NCBI GenBank assembly: GCA_017303335.1
Contig: JAFLBK010000001.1
Location: forward strand, 1,307,001 to 1,371,000
DNA from: Chitinophagales bacterium
GTDB taxonomy: Bacteria > Bacteroidota > Bacteroidia > Chitinophagales > Chitinophagaceae
Length of the DNA: 64,000 nucleotides
Direction of reading: 5' to 3'
Notes under the pieces: generated by a model
Database searches by the model: none
What the model was told of the DNA's origin: nothing
What the model saw: only the letters and a program-made list of their open reading frames with translations
Shown here: positions 17,814 through 27,225 of the stretch, one piece after another
How the letters are laid out: each line of letters starts with the position of its first letter
Position numbering within the stretch: position 1 is the first letter of the stretch
Position numbers and translations under genes: made by a program

Positions 17814-19535
17814 ATGAAAAAAAAAGCAACTATCCTGACATTGGCAATGGTATTTTATTTTCCGATGGCATACAGTCAATCCTGGAGTTTGACTGGAAAC
17901 GGGTCAACAAATCCACCTACAAATTTTTTGGGTACAACAGACACACAACCACTAGTATTCAAAGTAAACAACTCATTTTCAGGGTTGATTGACTATGATG
18001 GGAGCAAAGCAAGTGTTGCATTAGGTTACTTGTCTTTGAGTTCTAATTCAACAGGTGCATATAACTCAGGTTTTGGCTTCAGAACCTTGAGCGCTAACAC
18101 TACCGGAGGCGGCAATACGGCTTCTGGGGTAGATGCTCTCACATCTAATACTACTGCATGGAATAATTCAGCATATGGCGGCTATTCATTGGCAAACAAT
18201 ACTACAGGGAATAGCAATACAGGTATTGGAGCAGCTTCGCTTTATACAAACACCACAGGGTTTTATAATGTAGCCATGGGTGTAAGCTGCCTTTATTCGA
18301 ACACCTCTGGAGGAGCCAACACAGCTACTGGGTACGAAGCGCTTTATGCCAATACCACAGGGGAGGGGAATACGGCGAGTGGCGCTTATTCCCTTCGATT
18401 TAACACAACGGGAACCATCAATACAGGAGTAGGTATTTATGCCCTTAATCATAATACAACAGGGGGCTCTAACTCTGCTGTGGGATATGGAGCTTGTGGC
18501 GATAATACTACCGGTAGTCAAAATTCAGCGGTAGGGAGTGGTGCACTTCAGGGGAACACTACCGGTTACGGAAATACCGCGATTGGGTATACGGCAATGA
18601 GTGGAAATACGACTGGCTATTACAATACGGCCATTGGATATCAGGCTGAAGTAAATAATACAAACTACACCAATGCCACTGCTTTGGGGTATAATGCTAC
18701 TGCTACTGCCAGTTACCAAGTAAGGATAGGCAATAGTAGTGTGACTAGTATTGGAGGGTATGTCGCGTGGTCAAACCTTTCAGACGGGCGGGTTAAGAAA
18801 AATATTCAGGAAAATGTTCCAGGATTAATTTTTATTACCAAGTTAAATCCAGTTACATATACGATTGATATGGGGGCCATTGATAATATTATTCAGGCCG
18901 ATAAAACGAAAGGTAAAAGTAAGGAAAGTAATAAAAGGGAATATTCTAAGGAAGAATTAGATGCCAGAAGTAAAAAAGAACAAATTGTTTATACAGGATT
19001 TGTTGCTCAGGAAGTCGAGTCTGTTTCAAATGCCGTCGGGTACAAATTTAGTGGTATAGATGTTCCAAAGAATGAGAATGATTTATATGGTCTGAGGTAT
19101 TCTGACTTTGTTGTTCCCTTGGTGAAGGCCGTTCAGGAACTTTCGGCGGAGAATGATAAGAAATCGGCAGCGATTGAAGAGTTGAATAGAAAAGTTGACC
19201 AATTGCAATCACAGGTCGATCTTATCATGAAAAACAGGGCCAACGACCCTGCACAGTCCACATTTCCTTCCAAGGAAGCATATCTTGAACAGAATTCACC
19301 CAATCCATTCAATATAAGCAGCAGGATCCGGTACCATCTTCCCGTAGGCACGACTAATGCCAGCTTGCTGTTAACCAATACCAATGGACAGGTAATCAAA
19401 GCCATTACACTTAATGCACAAAGCAATGGAATGGTCGATATTGCTGCTAAAGAACTGATGCCTGGGGTTTACTTTTACAGTCTCTTTCTTAATGGAAAAG
19501 CTATCGATACAAAGCAAATGGTTATAACCAAATAG
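17814..19535 (+). CDS. T9SS-exported fibre-like protein with 17-residue head repeats and S74 chaperone domain (copy 1)
   Basis: 573 residues from the ATG at 17814 (MKKKATILT). Signal peptide (to about 22), then twelve 17-residue repeats of the form NTTGxxNTAxGxxALxS (about 76-280), a short connector, an S74/endosialidase-type intramolecular chaperone domain starting SDGRVKKNI (Ser323, Lys328 in the Ser-Lys dyad positions), a heptad-rich coiled coil (about 440-475), and a T9SS type A domain (about 490-573; NSPNPFN to KQMVITK). The plan resembles trimeric phage tail fibres and YadA-like heads. It is AT-rich, like the next two genes, and has a longer paralogue at 42.0 kb. Confidence 0.87.
   Translation: MKKKATILTLAMVFYFPMAYSQSWSLTGNGSTNPPTNFLGTTDTQPLVFKVNNSFSGLIDYDGSKASVALGYLSLSSNSTGAYNSGFGFRTLSANTTGGGNTASGVDALTSNTTAWNNSAYGGYSLANNTTGNSNTGIGAASLYTNTTGFYNVAMGVSCLYSNTSGGANTATGYEALYANTTGEGNTASGAYSLRFNTTGTINTGVGIYALNHNTTGGSNSAVGYGACGDNTTGSQNSAVGSGALQGNTTGYGNTAIGYTAMSGNTTGYYNTAIGYQAEVNNTNYTNATALGYNATATASYQVRIGNSSVTSIGGYVAWSNLSDGRVKKNIQENVPGLIFITKLNPVTYTIDMGAIDNIIQADKTKGKSKESNKREYSKEELDARSKKEQIVYTGFVAQEVESVSNAVGYKFSGIDVPKNENDLYGLRYSDFVVPLVKAVQELSAENDKKSAAIEELNRKVDQLQSQVDLIMKNRANDPAQSTFPSKEAYLEQNSPNPFNISSRIRYHLPVGTTNASLLLTNTNGQVIKAITLNAQSNGMVDIAAKELMPGVYFYSLFLNGKAIDTKQMVITK
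18038..18652 (+). repeat. twelve 51-bp coding repeats (fibre copy 1)
   Basis: Tandem 17-codon units encoding Asn-Thr-Thr-Gly plus Asn-Thr-Ala-x-Gly patterns. The frame is kept in every unit, so gain or loss of units would preserve the protein. Confidence 0.85.
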
Positions 19536-19550
19536 AAAAGCGATCACAGA

Positions 19551-19596
19551 AAAGGGACTGTTGCCGAAACACAACAGTCCCTTTTTATTATAGGCG
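19551..19596 (+). terminator. intrinsic terminator of fibre gene copy 1
   Basis: AAAGGGACTGTTG and CAACAGTCCCTTT form a 13-bp stem with an 8-nt loop, followed by TTATTATA. It lies 15 bases after the stop codon. Confidence 0.88.
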
Positions 19597-19777
19597 GTTT
19601 AGGGTTGTTAAATAACATTTGGGCCGCTGCCGCTTTGAAATAGGAACAATCTGGTATGGACTTAAAAGATTCGCTTATTTTGCCAAACCTTGTACAGCAA
19701 TGCAGGTAGTGTTTCTTACTTAACTTTAGTCCTGGAATACTAATGAATAATAGCAAAAGTATTTTCTTTACGAACCA

Positions 19778-21004
19778 ATGAATATCCTATACATATGTGA
19801 AGAATATCCTCCGGGTAAAATAGGGGGAATAGGAACAATGGTGAACGTACTGGGTAGAGAACTGGTAAAACAGGGACACAACGTATTTACTGTTGGCCTG
19901 TATCCGCATGGATATGCCCAGGCAGATTATGAAGAAGATCACGGAGTAAAAGTATGGCGGTTAAGATATAGGAGTGACATGGGATTGATAAAAAACAATT
20001 ATTCAATCGCGGACTTATTCTTCTGGAGATGCCTAAAATATTCATCTCTTTTACACTGGGATACAATCAGTTCAAGCAAAAGACTTTTTGGCTTTATAAA
20101 AAAAATCGTTGAACAGTACCATATCGATGTTATTGAAATACCCGACTGGAACACCTTCCTGCATAACAGTTTAACGACCATTCATATTCCGGAATTCGAA
20201 GTTCCCCTGATCGTAAAATTGAATGGCACACATAGCTACTTTCGGAAAGAAATGAATATGCCTTTGTATAAAAGAATATTCCGGGCTGAAAACGCCCTTC
20301 TGAGAAGAGCGGATGCTATCTCCTCCGTTAGCGGGTATACAGCCAGAGAGACCAAAAAACTGTTTGGACTTACAGAAGACTTTTCTATTCTTTATAACAG
20401 CATCAATGCACAGAGAGACACTGAGACAGTGAAAATTGCTGATAAAGTGATTTTTACAGGAACACTTATACAAAAAAAGGGTATTTATTCTCTCTTAGAA
20501 GCCTGGAATCTTGTAAAACGTCAAAACCCTTCCGTAACATTACACGTTTTTGGGAAAGGGCCGGTAAATGAGTTGAAGAAAATACTCGGAAAAGAAGCAA
20601 GCGCTTCTGTCTCCTTTTATGGACATGTTTCAAGGGAAAAACTGCTTGATGAATTGGCAACAGCTGCTGTTGCAGTCTTCCCTTCTTATTCTGAGTGTTT
20701 TTCCCTGGCCCCGCTTGAGGCGATGGCTGCCGGATGTGCTGTTATTTACACCGTAAACAGTTCCGGCCCCGAACTGATTGCAGACGGTGAAAATGGATTG
20801 CTTGTAAACCCGGATGATGTAAACGCCATAGCAAAAGCAATTAGCAGATTGGTGGAGAACAGCGAATTCCGGGAATCCATAGCCAATGCCGGAAAAAGAA
20901 CGGTTTCTGAAAGATTTGACATTACGAGTTCAGCAATACAGCACATCATTTTTTACAATGAGATAATTGAAAGATTTAAAAGGAAAAATGACAGGGTGCT
21001 TTAA
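19778..21004 (+). CDS. glycosyltransferase family 4 (GT-B)
   Basis: 408 residues. N-terminal GT-B domain begins MNILYICEEYPPGKIGGIGT, a classical GT4 donor/acceptor start with the glycine-rich loop. The C-terminal domain has the E-x7-E signature (YSECFSLAPLEAMAAGC, about residues 305-325) and VIFTGTLIQKKGIYSLLEAW. It would transfer a sugar from a nucleotide donor to a lipid-linked glycan on the cytoplasmic face. It is AT-rich, part of the first AT-rich island, and starts the polysaccharide locus. The exact sugar is not readable. Confidence 0.9.
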   Translation: MNILYICEEYPPGKIGGIGTMVNVLGRELVKQGHNVFTVGLYPHGYAQADYEEDHGVKVWRLRYRSDMGLIKNNYSIADLFFWRCLKYSSLLHWDTISSSKRLFGFIKKIVEQYHIDVIEIPDWNTFLHNSLTTIHIPEFEVPLIVKLNGTHSYFRKEMNMPLYKRIFRAENALLRRADAISSVSGYTARETKKLFGLTEDFSILYNSINAQRDTETVKIADKVIFTGTLIQKKGIYSLLEAWNLVKRQNPSVTLHVFGKGPVNELKKILGKEASASVSFYGHVSREKLLDELATAAVAVFPSYSECFSLAPLEAMAAGCAVIYTVNSSGPELIADGENGLLVNPDDVNAIAKAISRLVENSEFRESIANAGKRTVSERFDITSSAIQHIIFYNEIIERFKRKNDRVL

Positions 21005-21040
21005 AACTAAACTTCTCCTCATTAGTTGTGTAGAGCTAAA

Positions 21041-22468
21041 ATGAAAAGAAAGGTTATCAGGGATATTTCACTCAATTCGGTGCAGGTAATTATCAACCAG
21101 CTTTGTGGGCTTGTCATTTTCTACATACTGTCTGTAAATCTGATGAAAAGCGATTTTGGAGAAATCAACTGGTCTCTTGCTATTCTACTCACAATGTTTA
21201 ATGTCCTCTCTTTTGGAATTGATCAGGCAGTCATTAAAAAAATTGCAACCGGAAATAAGGCAGACATCATGTTTCCGGCTTATGTCATACATGTTTTTTT
21301 CTCTGGCATGGTTGGGTATGCCCTATTATTCTGCTGTAATGTTTTGTTTAAGGATTTTTTTCAAACCCACCATGTATTACTAGTATTAGGCCTCGGGAAA
21401 CTGATGGTCTTTTTTTCCACGCCCTTCAAACAATTGGCTACAGGAATGGAGAGGTTTCGAAGCCTTCTCTATATGTCTGTTAGTTCAAATATTTTACGCA
21501 GTATTTTACTGGTAGTATTTGCTTCCCTGGATTTGTTAAGTCTTAACAATGCCGTCATTATTTTTATTGCCGGAGATGTGACTGAACTTTTACTTTGTTT
21601 ATTCATAGCGAAGTATCACTTAAGGTTCCCGGTGAAATACCGATGGAATAAAACTGGCTATATACAGCTTATTAAAGAGTCGCTACCCCTGCTTGGGTCT
21701 TCGCTGTTTTCCACGATTATTGTAAGGCTGGATTGGATATTGCTTGGTCTGCTGTCTTCCAATATCATACTGGCTAATTACAGTTTTGCGTATAAGGTTT
21801 TTGAAGTCACTTTGTTGCCATTGCTTGTTATAGCTCCTGTACTGCTCATACGGTTTTCTAGAATATTTCATGAAGGCATTAATATAGCAGACGCAAAAAA
21901 AATATACCTGTTGCGTTTGTTGAAGATTGAAATAATTGTAGCTTGCCTGATAGCATTAGTGCTTAATATCCTGTGGGTACCTGTTATAGATATTGTTACC
22001 GACAACAAATACGGAGCAGTTAATAAATCTATTGTTTTACTGCTCTCGGCGTGCCTGCCTGTTTATTACTTCAATAATTTTTTGTGGACAACCTATTTGG
22101 CCTTAGGGGAGGTAAAAAAAATATTTTACATAGCACTCGTCAGCCTAATGGTTAACTTTGTTGCCACTGCTGTTTTAATCCAATTCTTTAATGGAGAGGG
22201 AGCGGCTGCTGCCTATCTTTTCACTATTCTTTTGCAAGCTGTATTGTTTTTCAAGTATTCAGACATCCCGTGGTTCGGGGAAAATATACTCGGATTCATA
22301 TTGCCGTTGATTTATGCGATAACGGGATGCGCCCTGGCAAATTGGTTATTTACTGATACGTGGCTGATCCTCCTTGCTTCCCTTTTTGTTTATTTCACCT
22401 GCCTGGTACTAACAAAGCAGCTACGACGCGATGATTGGAGATTGATCGTAGAGCAAAGCCGCTCTTGA
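21041..22468 (+). CDS. Wzx-like polysaccharide flippase
   Basis: 475 residues from the ATG at 21041; a TTG reading from 21026 only adds five residues. Many hydrophobic segments spread over the whole chain, with the N-terminal pattern ISLNSVQVIINQLCGLVIFY and an internal repeat-like second half, typical of the MATE/PST flippases that move undecaprenyl-linked repeat units to the periplasm. It lies between a GT4 gene and a Wzy-like polymerase, which fits a Wzx/Wzy pathway. AT-rich like its upstream neighbours; the composition returns to normal just after it. Confidence 0.87.
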   Translation: MKRKVIRDISLNSVQVIINQLCGLVIFYILSVNLMKSDFGEINWSLAILLTMFNVLSFGIDQAVIKKIATGNKADIMFPAYVIHVFFSGMVGYALLFCCNVLFKDFFQTHHVLLVLGLGKLMVFFSTPFKQLATGMERFRSLLYMSVSSNILRSILLVVFASLDLLSLNNAVIIFIAGDVTELLLCLFIAKYHLRFPVKYRWNKTGYIQLIKESLPLLGSSLFSTIIVRLDWILLGLLSSNIILANYSFAYKVFEVTLLPLLVIAPVLLIRFSRIFHEGINIADAKKIYLLRLLKIEIIVACLIALVLNILWVPVIDIVTDNKYGAVNKSIVLLLSACLPVYYFNNFLWTTYLALGEVKKIFYIALVSLMVNFVATAVLIQFFNGEGAAAAYLFTILLQAVLFFKYSDIPWFGENILGFILPLIYAITGCALANWLFTDTWLILLASLFVYFTCLVLTKQLRRDDWRLIVEQSRS

Positions 22469-22548
22469 CAGGCAACCTAAACCTGGAATTCTCCGATTAC
22501 TAAGTACTGCCAATTAAGTTGATCCTTAACGTTTAGACAACTCTCAGG

Positions 22549-24198
22549 GTGCGTATAGAAAAAATCGTTACCGAATTCAGAAACAGAGCATATTCTGTTG
22601 ATTGGCCCTTGCTTGTCTTTCTGATACTTTTCCTGAATGTGAAACTGGTGATTAAACTGGCCGCGATCCTGTTGATCTTCCTGCTGCGTCCTGGTTTTAA
22701 ATTCGGTTTCCGCCTCCGCCATTCCCGGCTCCCGCTTTTTTACCCGTTTAGTATCGCTCTTGCCCTGTTCAACTGGGTGGCAACCGGCCAGGCTGGTAAT
22801 CTTAATTATGGCGTATTGGTGGCTACGGGTATTTTTTTCTGGATACTGTGCATCGGGGCGGCGCACCAGGTGAAACGATCGGTGGAGCAAAACGAACCAG
22901 CGGTCATACATCGAACGCTGCTTGTTTTTTTTGTACTGAATGCGTTGGTATCATTGGCCGTGTATGCCGGTATCGTTTGGGAAACCGGCGCCATCAATCC
23001 CTACCAGTACCAGGGCGATTACCAGAAATATTTCATCGGTACCGGCGATTACATCAAGGGCATTAGTTTCGATACCTCCACCACCAACGCGGTGATCAAC
23101 GCCTTCGCGGTTCTGTATTTCCTGGTTCGGGGCAAATACGGGTGGACGCTCTTCAGCATGGCGATCCTCCTGTTAACCGGCAGCAATATCAGCAACCTGA
23201 TCCTTACGTGCACCTTGCTGTACCTCTTTATCTTCCGCAGTACAAGAAACCAGAAAAGTATGATTGTTGTCTGCCTTCTTTCCATCGTTGTGTTCCTTGT
23301 CAAGGTATCGCCACAGAACAGCAGCTATATTTCCAACGCGGTGGAGAAGTTCATGAATAAAAAACAGGAATCAAAACCCGCAGGCAAAGAAATTCCATTA
23401 ACACAACGGGCGGATAGTACGCTTACCGAAGAAGAACAAAAACAAAAATGGGCGCAGCAGGCCATCGACAGCATGTACCTGGCCATGGTCTCCAGACAAC
23501 CGGCTGCTCCCGTAGCGACAAAAGCGATTGCCGTAGCCGATACCCTGAAGGAAAAACCGGTGATACCTCAACCCAATATTCATACAGCGCCCTTTCAGCA
23601 CCGGGAGGATACCACCCGTTTCCAGGCAAACCTGCTGGAGTTTATTACAACCGACAGCCTGAAGCAAAAGACGGATTCCAGTTTCTCTTCCTCCAAACCC
23701 GGTAAGCTGATCGCCCTGATGCAGATCGCTGATCATTTTAAACAACATCCCGCTCAACTGATCACAGGCGCCGGTATGGGTATGTTCTCTTCCAAACTGG
23801 CATTCCGGGCAACGGCGCTGAAGATCGCCGGCGGATACCCGCAGCGGTTCAGTTTCATCGGTACCGATTTCAAAGAAAATCACCTGGCATTGTACCTGGC
23901 CTATTTCACCCGCTCGTCGCGGGGGCATTCGATCATCAATACGCCCAACTCCACATTCGGGCAGCTGTTGAGTGAGTATGGGTTGGCGGGATTGGGATGC
24001 TTCCTGGTCTTTTACCTTGGTTTTTTCGGGAAGAATTATAAACAGCTCACCTACGGTATCCCGCTGTTGCTGCTGATGACGGGTTTCTTTTTTGTTGATT
24101 ACTGGTTCGAGCAACTCTCGGTGACTGTTCTCTTCGAATTGCTTCTCTTCCTGGATCTGAAAGAACATAATCCGCTCACGTTAAATGATCCGGCATGA
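22549..24198 (+). CDS. Wzy/O-antigen-ligase-like membrane protein with large hydrophilic insertion
   Basis: 549 residues, GTG start at 22549. About nine to eleven hydrophobic segments cover residues 15-260 and 390-545, as in O-antigen polymerases and ligases. Between them lies a charged, Pro/Thr/Gln-rich stretch (about 262-385), longer than the usual periplasmic loop and looking partly disordered. The motif-like NTPNSTFGQLLSEYGLAGL near 450 resembles the WaaL/Wzy family region after the large loop. ATGA overlap with the next glycosyltransferase points to one operon. Polymerase versus ligase cannot be separated by sequence alone. Confidence 0.75.
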   Translation: MRIEKIVTEFRNRAYSVDWPLLVFLILFLNVKLVIKLAAILLIFLLRPGFKFGFRLRHSRLPLFYPFSIALALFNWVATGQAGNLNYGVLVATGIFFWILCIGAAHQVKRSVEQNEPAVIHRTLLVFFVLNALVSLAVYAGIVWETGAINPYQYQGDYQKYFIGTGDYIKGISFDTSTTNAVINAFAVLYFLVRGKYGWTLFSMAILLLTGSNISNLILTCTLLYLFIFRSTRNQKSMIVVCLLSIVVFLVKVSPQNSSYISNAVEKFMNKKQESKPAGKEIPLTQRADSTLTEEEQKQKWAQQAIDSMYLAMVSRQPAAPVATKAIAVADTLKEKPVIPQPNIHTAPFQHREDTTRFQANLLEFITTDSLKQKTDSSFSSSKPGKLIALMQIADHFKQHPAQLITGAGMGMFSSKLAFRATALKIAGGYPQRFSFIGTDFKENHLALYLAYFTRSSRGHSIINTPNSTFGQLLSEYGLAGLGCFLVFYLGFFGKNYKQLTYGIPLLLLMTGFFFVDYWFEQLSVTVLFELLLFLDLKEHNPLTLNDPA

Positions 24199-25157
24199 GG
24201 AGCAACGCAGAAATAACCGTGCTGATGCCGGCCTATAACGCGGCTAAATACATCGAAGCGGCGATCCGTTCCGTGCTGGCGCAAAGCTTCACGGATTTTG
24301 AACTGCTGATCATCAACGACGGCTCAACCGATGAAACTGAAGCGATCGTACAAGGCTTCGACGACCCACGCATCCGCATGATCAACCAATCGCACCAGGG
24401 TGTGGCGGCGGCCCTGAACCTGGGCCTGCTCAATGCGCATGCTCCGCTCATCGCCCGCTTCGACGCCGATGATATCTGCTACCCGTTCCGCCTGCGGCAG
24501 CAGTATGATTTTTTACAGAAGAACCCCGAATATGTTCTTATCGGTTCCGATGCCGACTATGTGGATCAAAACGGCGAGTTCCTGTACAGTTACAGCAATA
24601 CAGGTCATACGCACGAAGAGATCTGTGAACGGATACAGACGGGCTGTCCCTTCATTCATTCATCGGTCATGTACCGCAAACAGGTGGCGCTTGAACTGGG
24701 CGGGTACGAAGCGAAGGCCCATACGTTTGAAGATTACCAGCTCTGGATCCGCTTCATCGGCAAAGGAAAAGTATATAATTCGCCGGCCCCGCAGATCCTG
24801 GTACGGCTCAACCCCGAATCGGTAACGGTGGATGAACGCCTGCGCGGGCGACGCTTCGCTGAACTGAAAAAGCAAATGCTTTTCGGCGATACCATCAGCA
24901 ACGGGCAGGAGGCCGAACTCTTATCGATCCTGCACCGGCAAAACTTTATGCGGTTCAAACAGTACAGCTACAATATACTGGTTGCCAAAAAATACCTGTG
25001 GAATAATTACCAGCCGCAAAAAGCCCGGCGCAGCATATCGAAAGCGATCCATGTAAAACCGTTCCGTGTTACGGGTTATGGGTTGTGGCTTTTGTCCTTT
25101 CTGCCCAAGCCGGCGGTGGACCGGTTCTACAGCACATTTAAAACCATCGAAGGATGA
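24195..25157 (+). CDS. glycosyltransferase family 2 (GT-A)
   Basis: 320 residues. GT-A start ITVLMPAYNAAKYIEAAIRS, nucleotide-binding NDGSTDET (about 40-47) and the DxD-type ARFDADD (about 90-97) that binds metal and nucleotide sugar. The C-terminal half is helical and lacks TM segments, so the enzyme is cytoplasmic or peripheral. It overlaps the upstream polymerase-like gene by 4 bp. The sugar and linkage are unknown. Confidence 0.93.
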   Translation: MRSNAEITVLMPAYNAAKYIEAAIRSVLAQSFTDFELLIINDGSTDETEAIVQGFDDPRIRMINQSHQGVAAALNLGLLNAHAPLIARFDADDICYPFRLRQQYDFLQKNPEYVLIGSDADYVDQNGEFLYSYSNTGHTHEEICERIQTGCPFIHSSVMYRKQVALELGGYEAKAHTFEDYQLWIRFIGKGKVYNSPAPQILVRLNPESVTVDERLRGRRFAELKKQMLFGDTISNGQEAELLSILHRQNFMRFKQYSYNILVAKKYLWNNYQPQKARRSISKAIHVKPFRVTGYGLWLLSFLPKPAVDRFYSTFKTIEG

Positions 25158-25174
25158 TACACTAAACAAGGCGT

Positions 25175-26095
25175 ATGCTAAAAGCGATACTGCGATATTA
25201 TTACAGGAAGTGGTACCAGAAGTTTCACTACGAGGGCATCAAAACAAACATGCTCCTGGGTAAACAACTGGCGGAAAGCAATGGAAGGAAGGAGCGTGTT
25301 GAAAGTCTGGATGAAGTGGCCTTCCAGGTTTTTTCGCAGCGGGGTGAGGATGGCGTGATCCAATACCTGCTCAGCAAGATTGCGGTTCCGCATAAACTAT
25401 TCATCGAATTCGGGGTAGAGGATTATACCGAATCCAATACCCGGTTCCTGCTGATGAACAACGATTGGCGTGGATTGGTGCTCGATGGGAACCGGCGCAA
25501 TATCCGCTTCATCAAAACTGATTTCATCCACTGGAAATACGATATCACGGCCTGCCAGGCATTCATCACGGCGGAGAATATCAACGAACTGATCGGCCGC
25601 TATACCGCTTGCGCCGATATCGGGCTGCTCAGTATCGATATCGACGGAAACGATTACTGGGTATGGAATGCCATCGAGGTCATTAATCCACGCATCGTGG
25701 TCTGCGAATACAATTCGGCCTTCGGGGATACCTTACCCGTATCGGTTCCCTACGATCCGCGGTTTGAAAAAACAAAAGCCCATTACTCGCAATTGTATTA
25801 CGGTTGCTCGCTGGCCGCCCTCTGTTACCTCGCCGGGCGCAAGGGATACGATTTTGTGGGCACCACCTCCGCCGGGGTCAATGCTTATTTTGTACGTAAA
25901 GACCTGTCGGCGCCTTTTAAAACCTATACGGCCCAAACCGGTTTTCACGAGTCGGCCAACCGCGATTCGCGACATCCGAACGGGGCGCTCAGTTTTCTGC
26001 CGCATGGGGAGCGACTCAAACAGATCGCGGATCTGAAACTGGTGGATGTAACGAACGGAACCTTATCTGCCATTCAAGAACTATACGGATTGTGA
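25175..26095 (+). CDS. FkbM-like methyltransferase-family protein
   Basis: 306 residues. The core KLFIEFGVEDYTESNTRFLL, then WRGLVLDGN, then IGLLSIDIDGNDYWVW resembles the FkbM/Rossmann methyltransferase family in its variant with IEFG in place of the usual DVGA motif. A SAM-dependent O-methyl transfer to a sugar is the likely role, but this subfamily is often annotated only as hypothetical. It sits between glycosyltransferases and overlaps the next gene by GTGA. Confidence 0.65.
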   Translation: MLKAILRYYYRKWYQKFHYEGIKTNMLLGKQLAESNGRKERVESLDEVAFQVFSQRGEDGVIQYLLSKIAVPHKLFIEFGVEDYTESNTRFLLMNNDWRGLVLDGNRRNIRFIKTDFIHWKYDITACQAFITAENINELIGRYTACADIGLLSIDIDGNDYWVWNAIEVINPRIVVCEYNSAFGDTLPVSVPYDPRFEKTKAHYSQLYYGCSLAALCYLAGRKGYDFVGTTSAGVNAYFVRKDLSAPFKTYTAQTGFHESANRDSRHPNGALSFLPHGERLKQIADLKLVDVTNGTLSAIQELYGL

Positions 26096-27225
26096 ACAGG
26101 ACCGGAACCATAAAATTGCTGGTAGACGCTCACGTATTCGACGGCGAATACCAGGGAACCCGTACCTACCTGAAGGAATTGTACAGCCGGCTTACAAACA
26201 AGGATGACCTGCAATTATTCCTGGCGGCGTATGATACTGATAAACTCCGGAGTGAATTTCCCCATGCAGGCAATACGGTCTTTCTTCAATACCGCAATCG
26301 CCGCAGCATTCCCCGGCTTTTGTTTGATATACCCGCCCTGGTTAAAAAATACGGGATCGATTACGCCCATTTCCAGTATATAAGTCCGCTGCGGAAGAAC
26401 TGCCGTTTTATTGTAACCACCCATGATGTGTTGTTTGATGAGCAACCGGCCGAATTCCCTTTCCTGTATCGTAAACTGAAACATGTATTATATAAGAAGG
26501 CGGCCCAACAGGCCAACCTGCTTACCACGGTATCGGAATATTCGAAGGGATCGATCCACCGGCATTTGGGAATCCCCGGGAACAGCATTCATGTAATACC
26601 ACATGGTGTGCAGCCCGGCTATTTTGCGCCCTGTGATAAATCGGTTGCCGCGGATGGTATCTTCCGGAAATACGGCGTACAGAATTTTATTCTCTGTGTA
26701 AGCCGGTTGGAACCCAGAAAGAACCAGGATCTGCTGCTCCGTGCCTATACCGATCTGCAGTTACAGCAGCAGGGGTATGCGCTGGTATTTATCGGTCACC
26801 GGAGTTTGGCCGTGCCGGCTTTCGATGAACTGCTTCAGCAGGCGCCTCCCGAAATCCGCCAGTCGGTGCATTGGCTGGATAAAGTGCCGGATGAGGACCT
26901 CGCTTCCTTTTACCGGGCAGCAGCCGTTTTTGTATACCCTTCGAAGGCCGAGGGTTTTGGTATGCCGGCATTGGAAGCCGCGGCGTGCCGCACGCCGGTA
27001 TTGTGTTCCAGTGCCACGGCCCTGGCCGACTTCGGTTTCTTCGGAGCGAACCATGTTTCACCGGCCGACTACCCTGTTTTCCGGGACCGGTTGGCGGAAC
27101 TAACAACAAATGCACAAAATCCTGAAATATCGGAACGGATAGCCCACCATATCCGGGGCAATTACGATTGGGATAAAACAGCCAACAGATTCTACGAACT
27201 TTTAAAGCAAGACAGTCTCCAATGA
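26092..27225 (+). CDS. glycosyltransferase family 4 (GT-B)
   Basis: 377 residues, GTG start at 26092 in a GTGA overlap with the previous gene. C-terminal motifs: FILCVSRLEPRKNQDLLL and the E-x7-E region PSKAEGFGMPALEAAACRTP. The N-terminal half has EYQGTRTYLKELYSRL, typical of mannosyltransferase-like GT4 members. It also overlaps the next gene by 4 bp. Confidence 0.92.
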   Translation: MNRTGTIKLLVDAHVFDGEYQGTRTYLKELYSRLTNKDDLQLFLAAYDTDKLRSEFPHAGNTVFLQYRNRRSIPRLLFDIPALVKKYGIDYAHFQYISPLRKNCRFIVTTHDVLFDEQPAEFPFLYRKLKHVLYKKAAQQANLLTTVSEYSKGSIHRHLGIPGNSIHVIPHGVQPGYFAPCDKSVAADGIFRKYGVQNFILCVSRLEPRKNQDLLLRAYTDLQLQQQGYALVFIGHRSLAVPAFDELLQQAPPEIRQSVHWLDKVPDEDLASFYRAAAVFVYPSKAEGFGMPALEAAACRTPVLCSSATALADFGFFGANHVSPADYPVFRDRLAELTTNAQNPEISERIAHHIRGNYDWDKTANRFYELLKQDSLQ

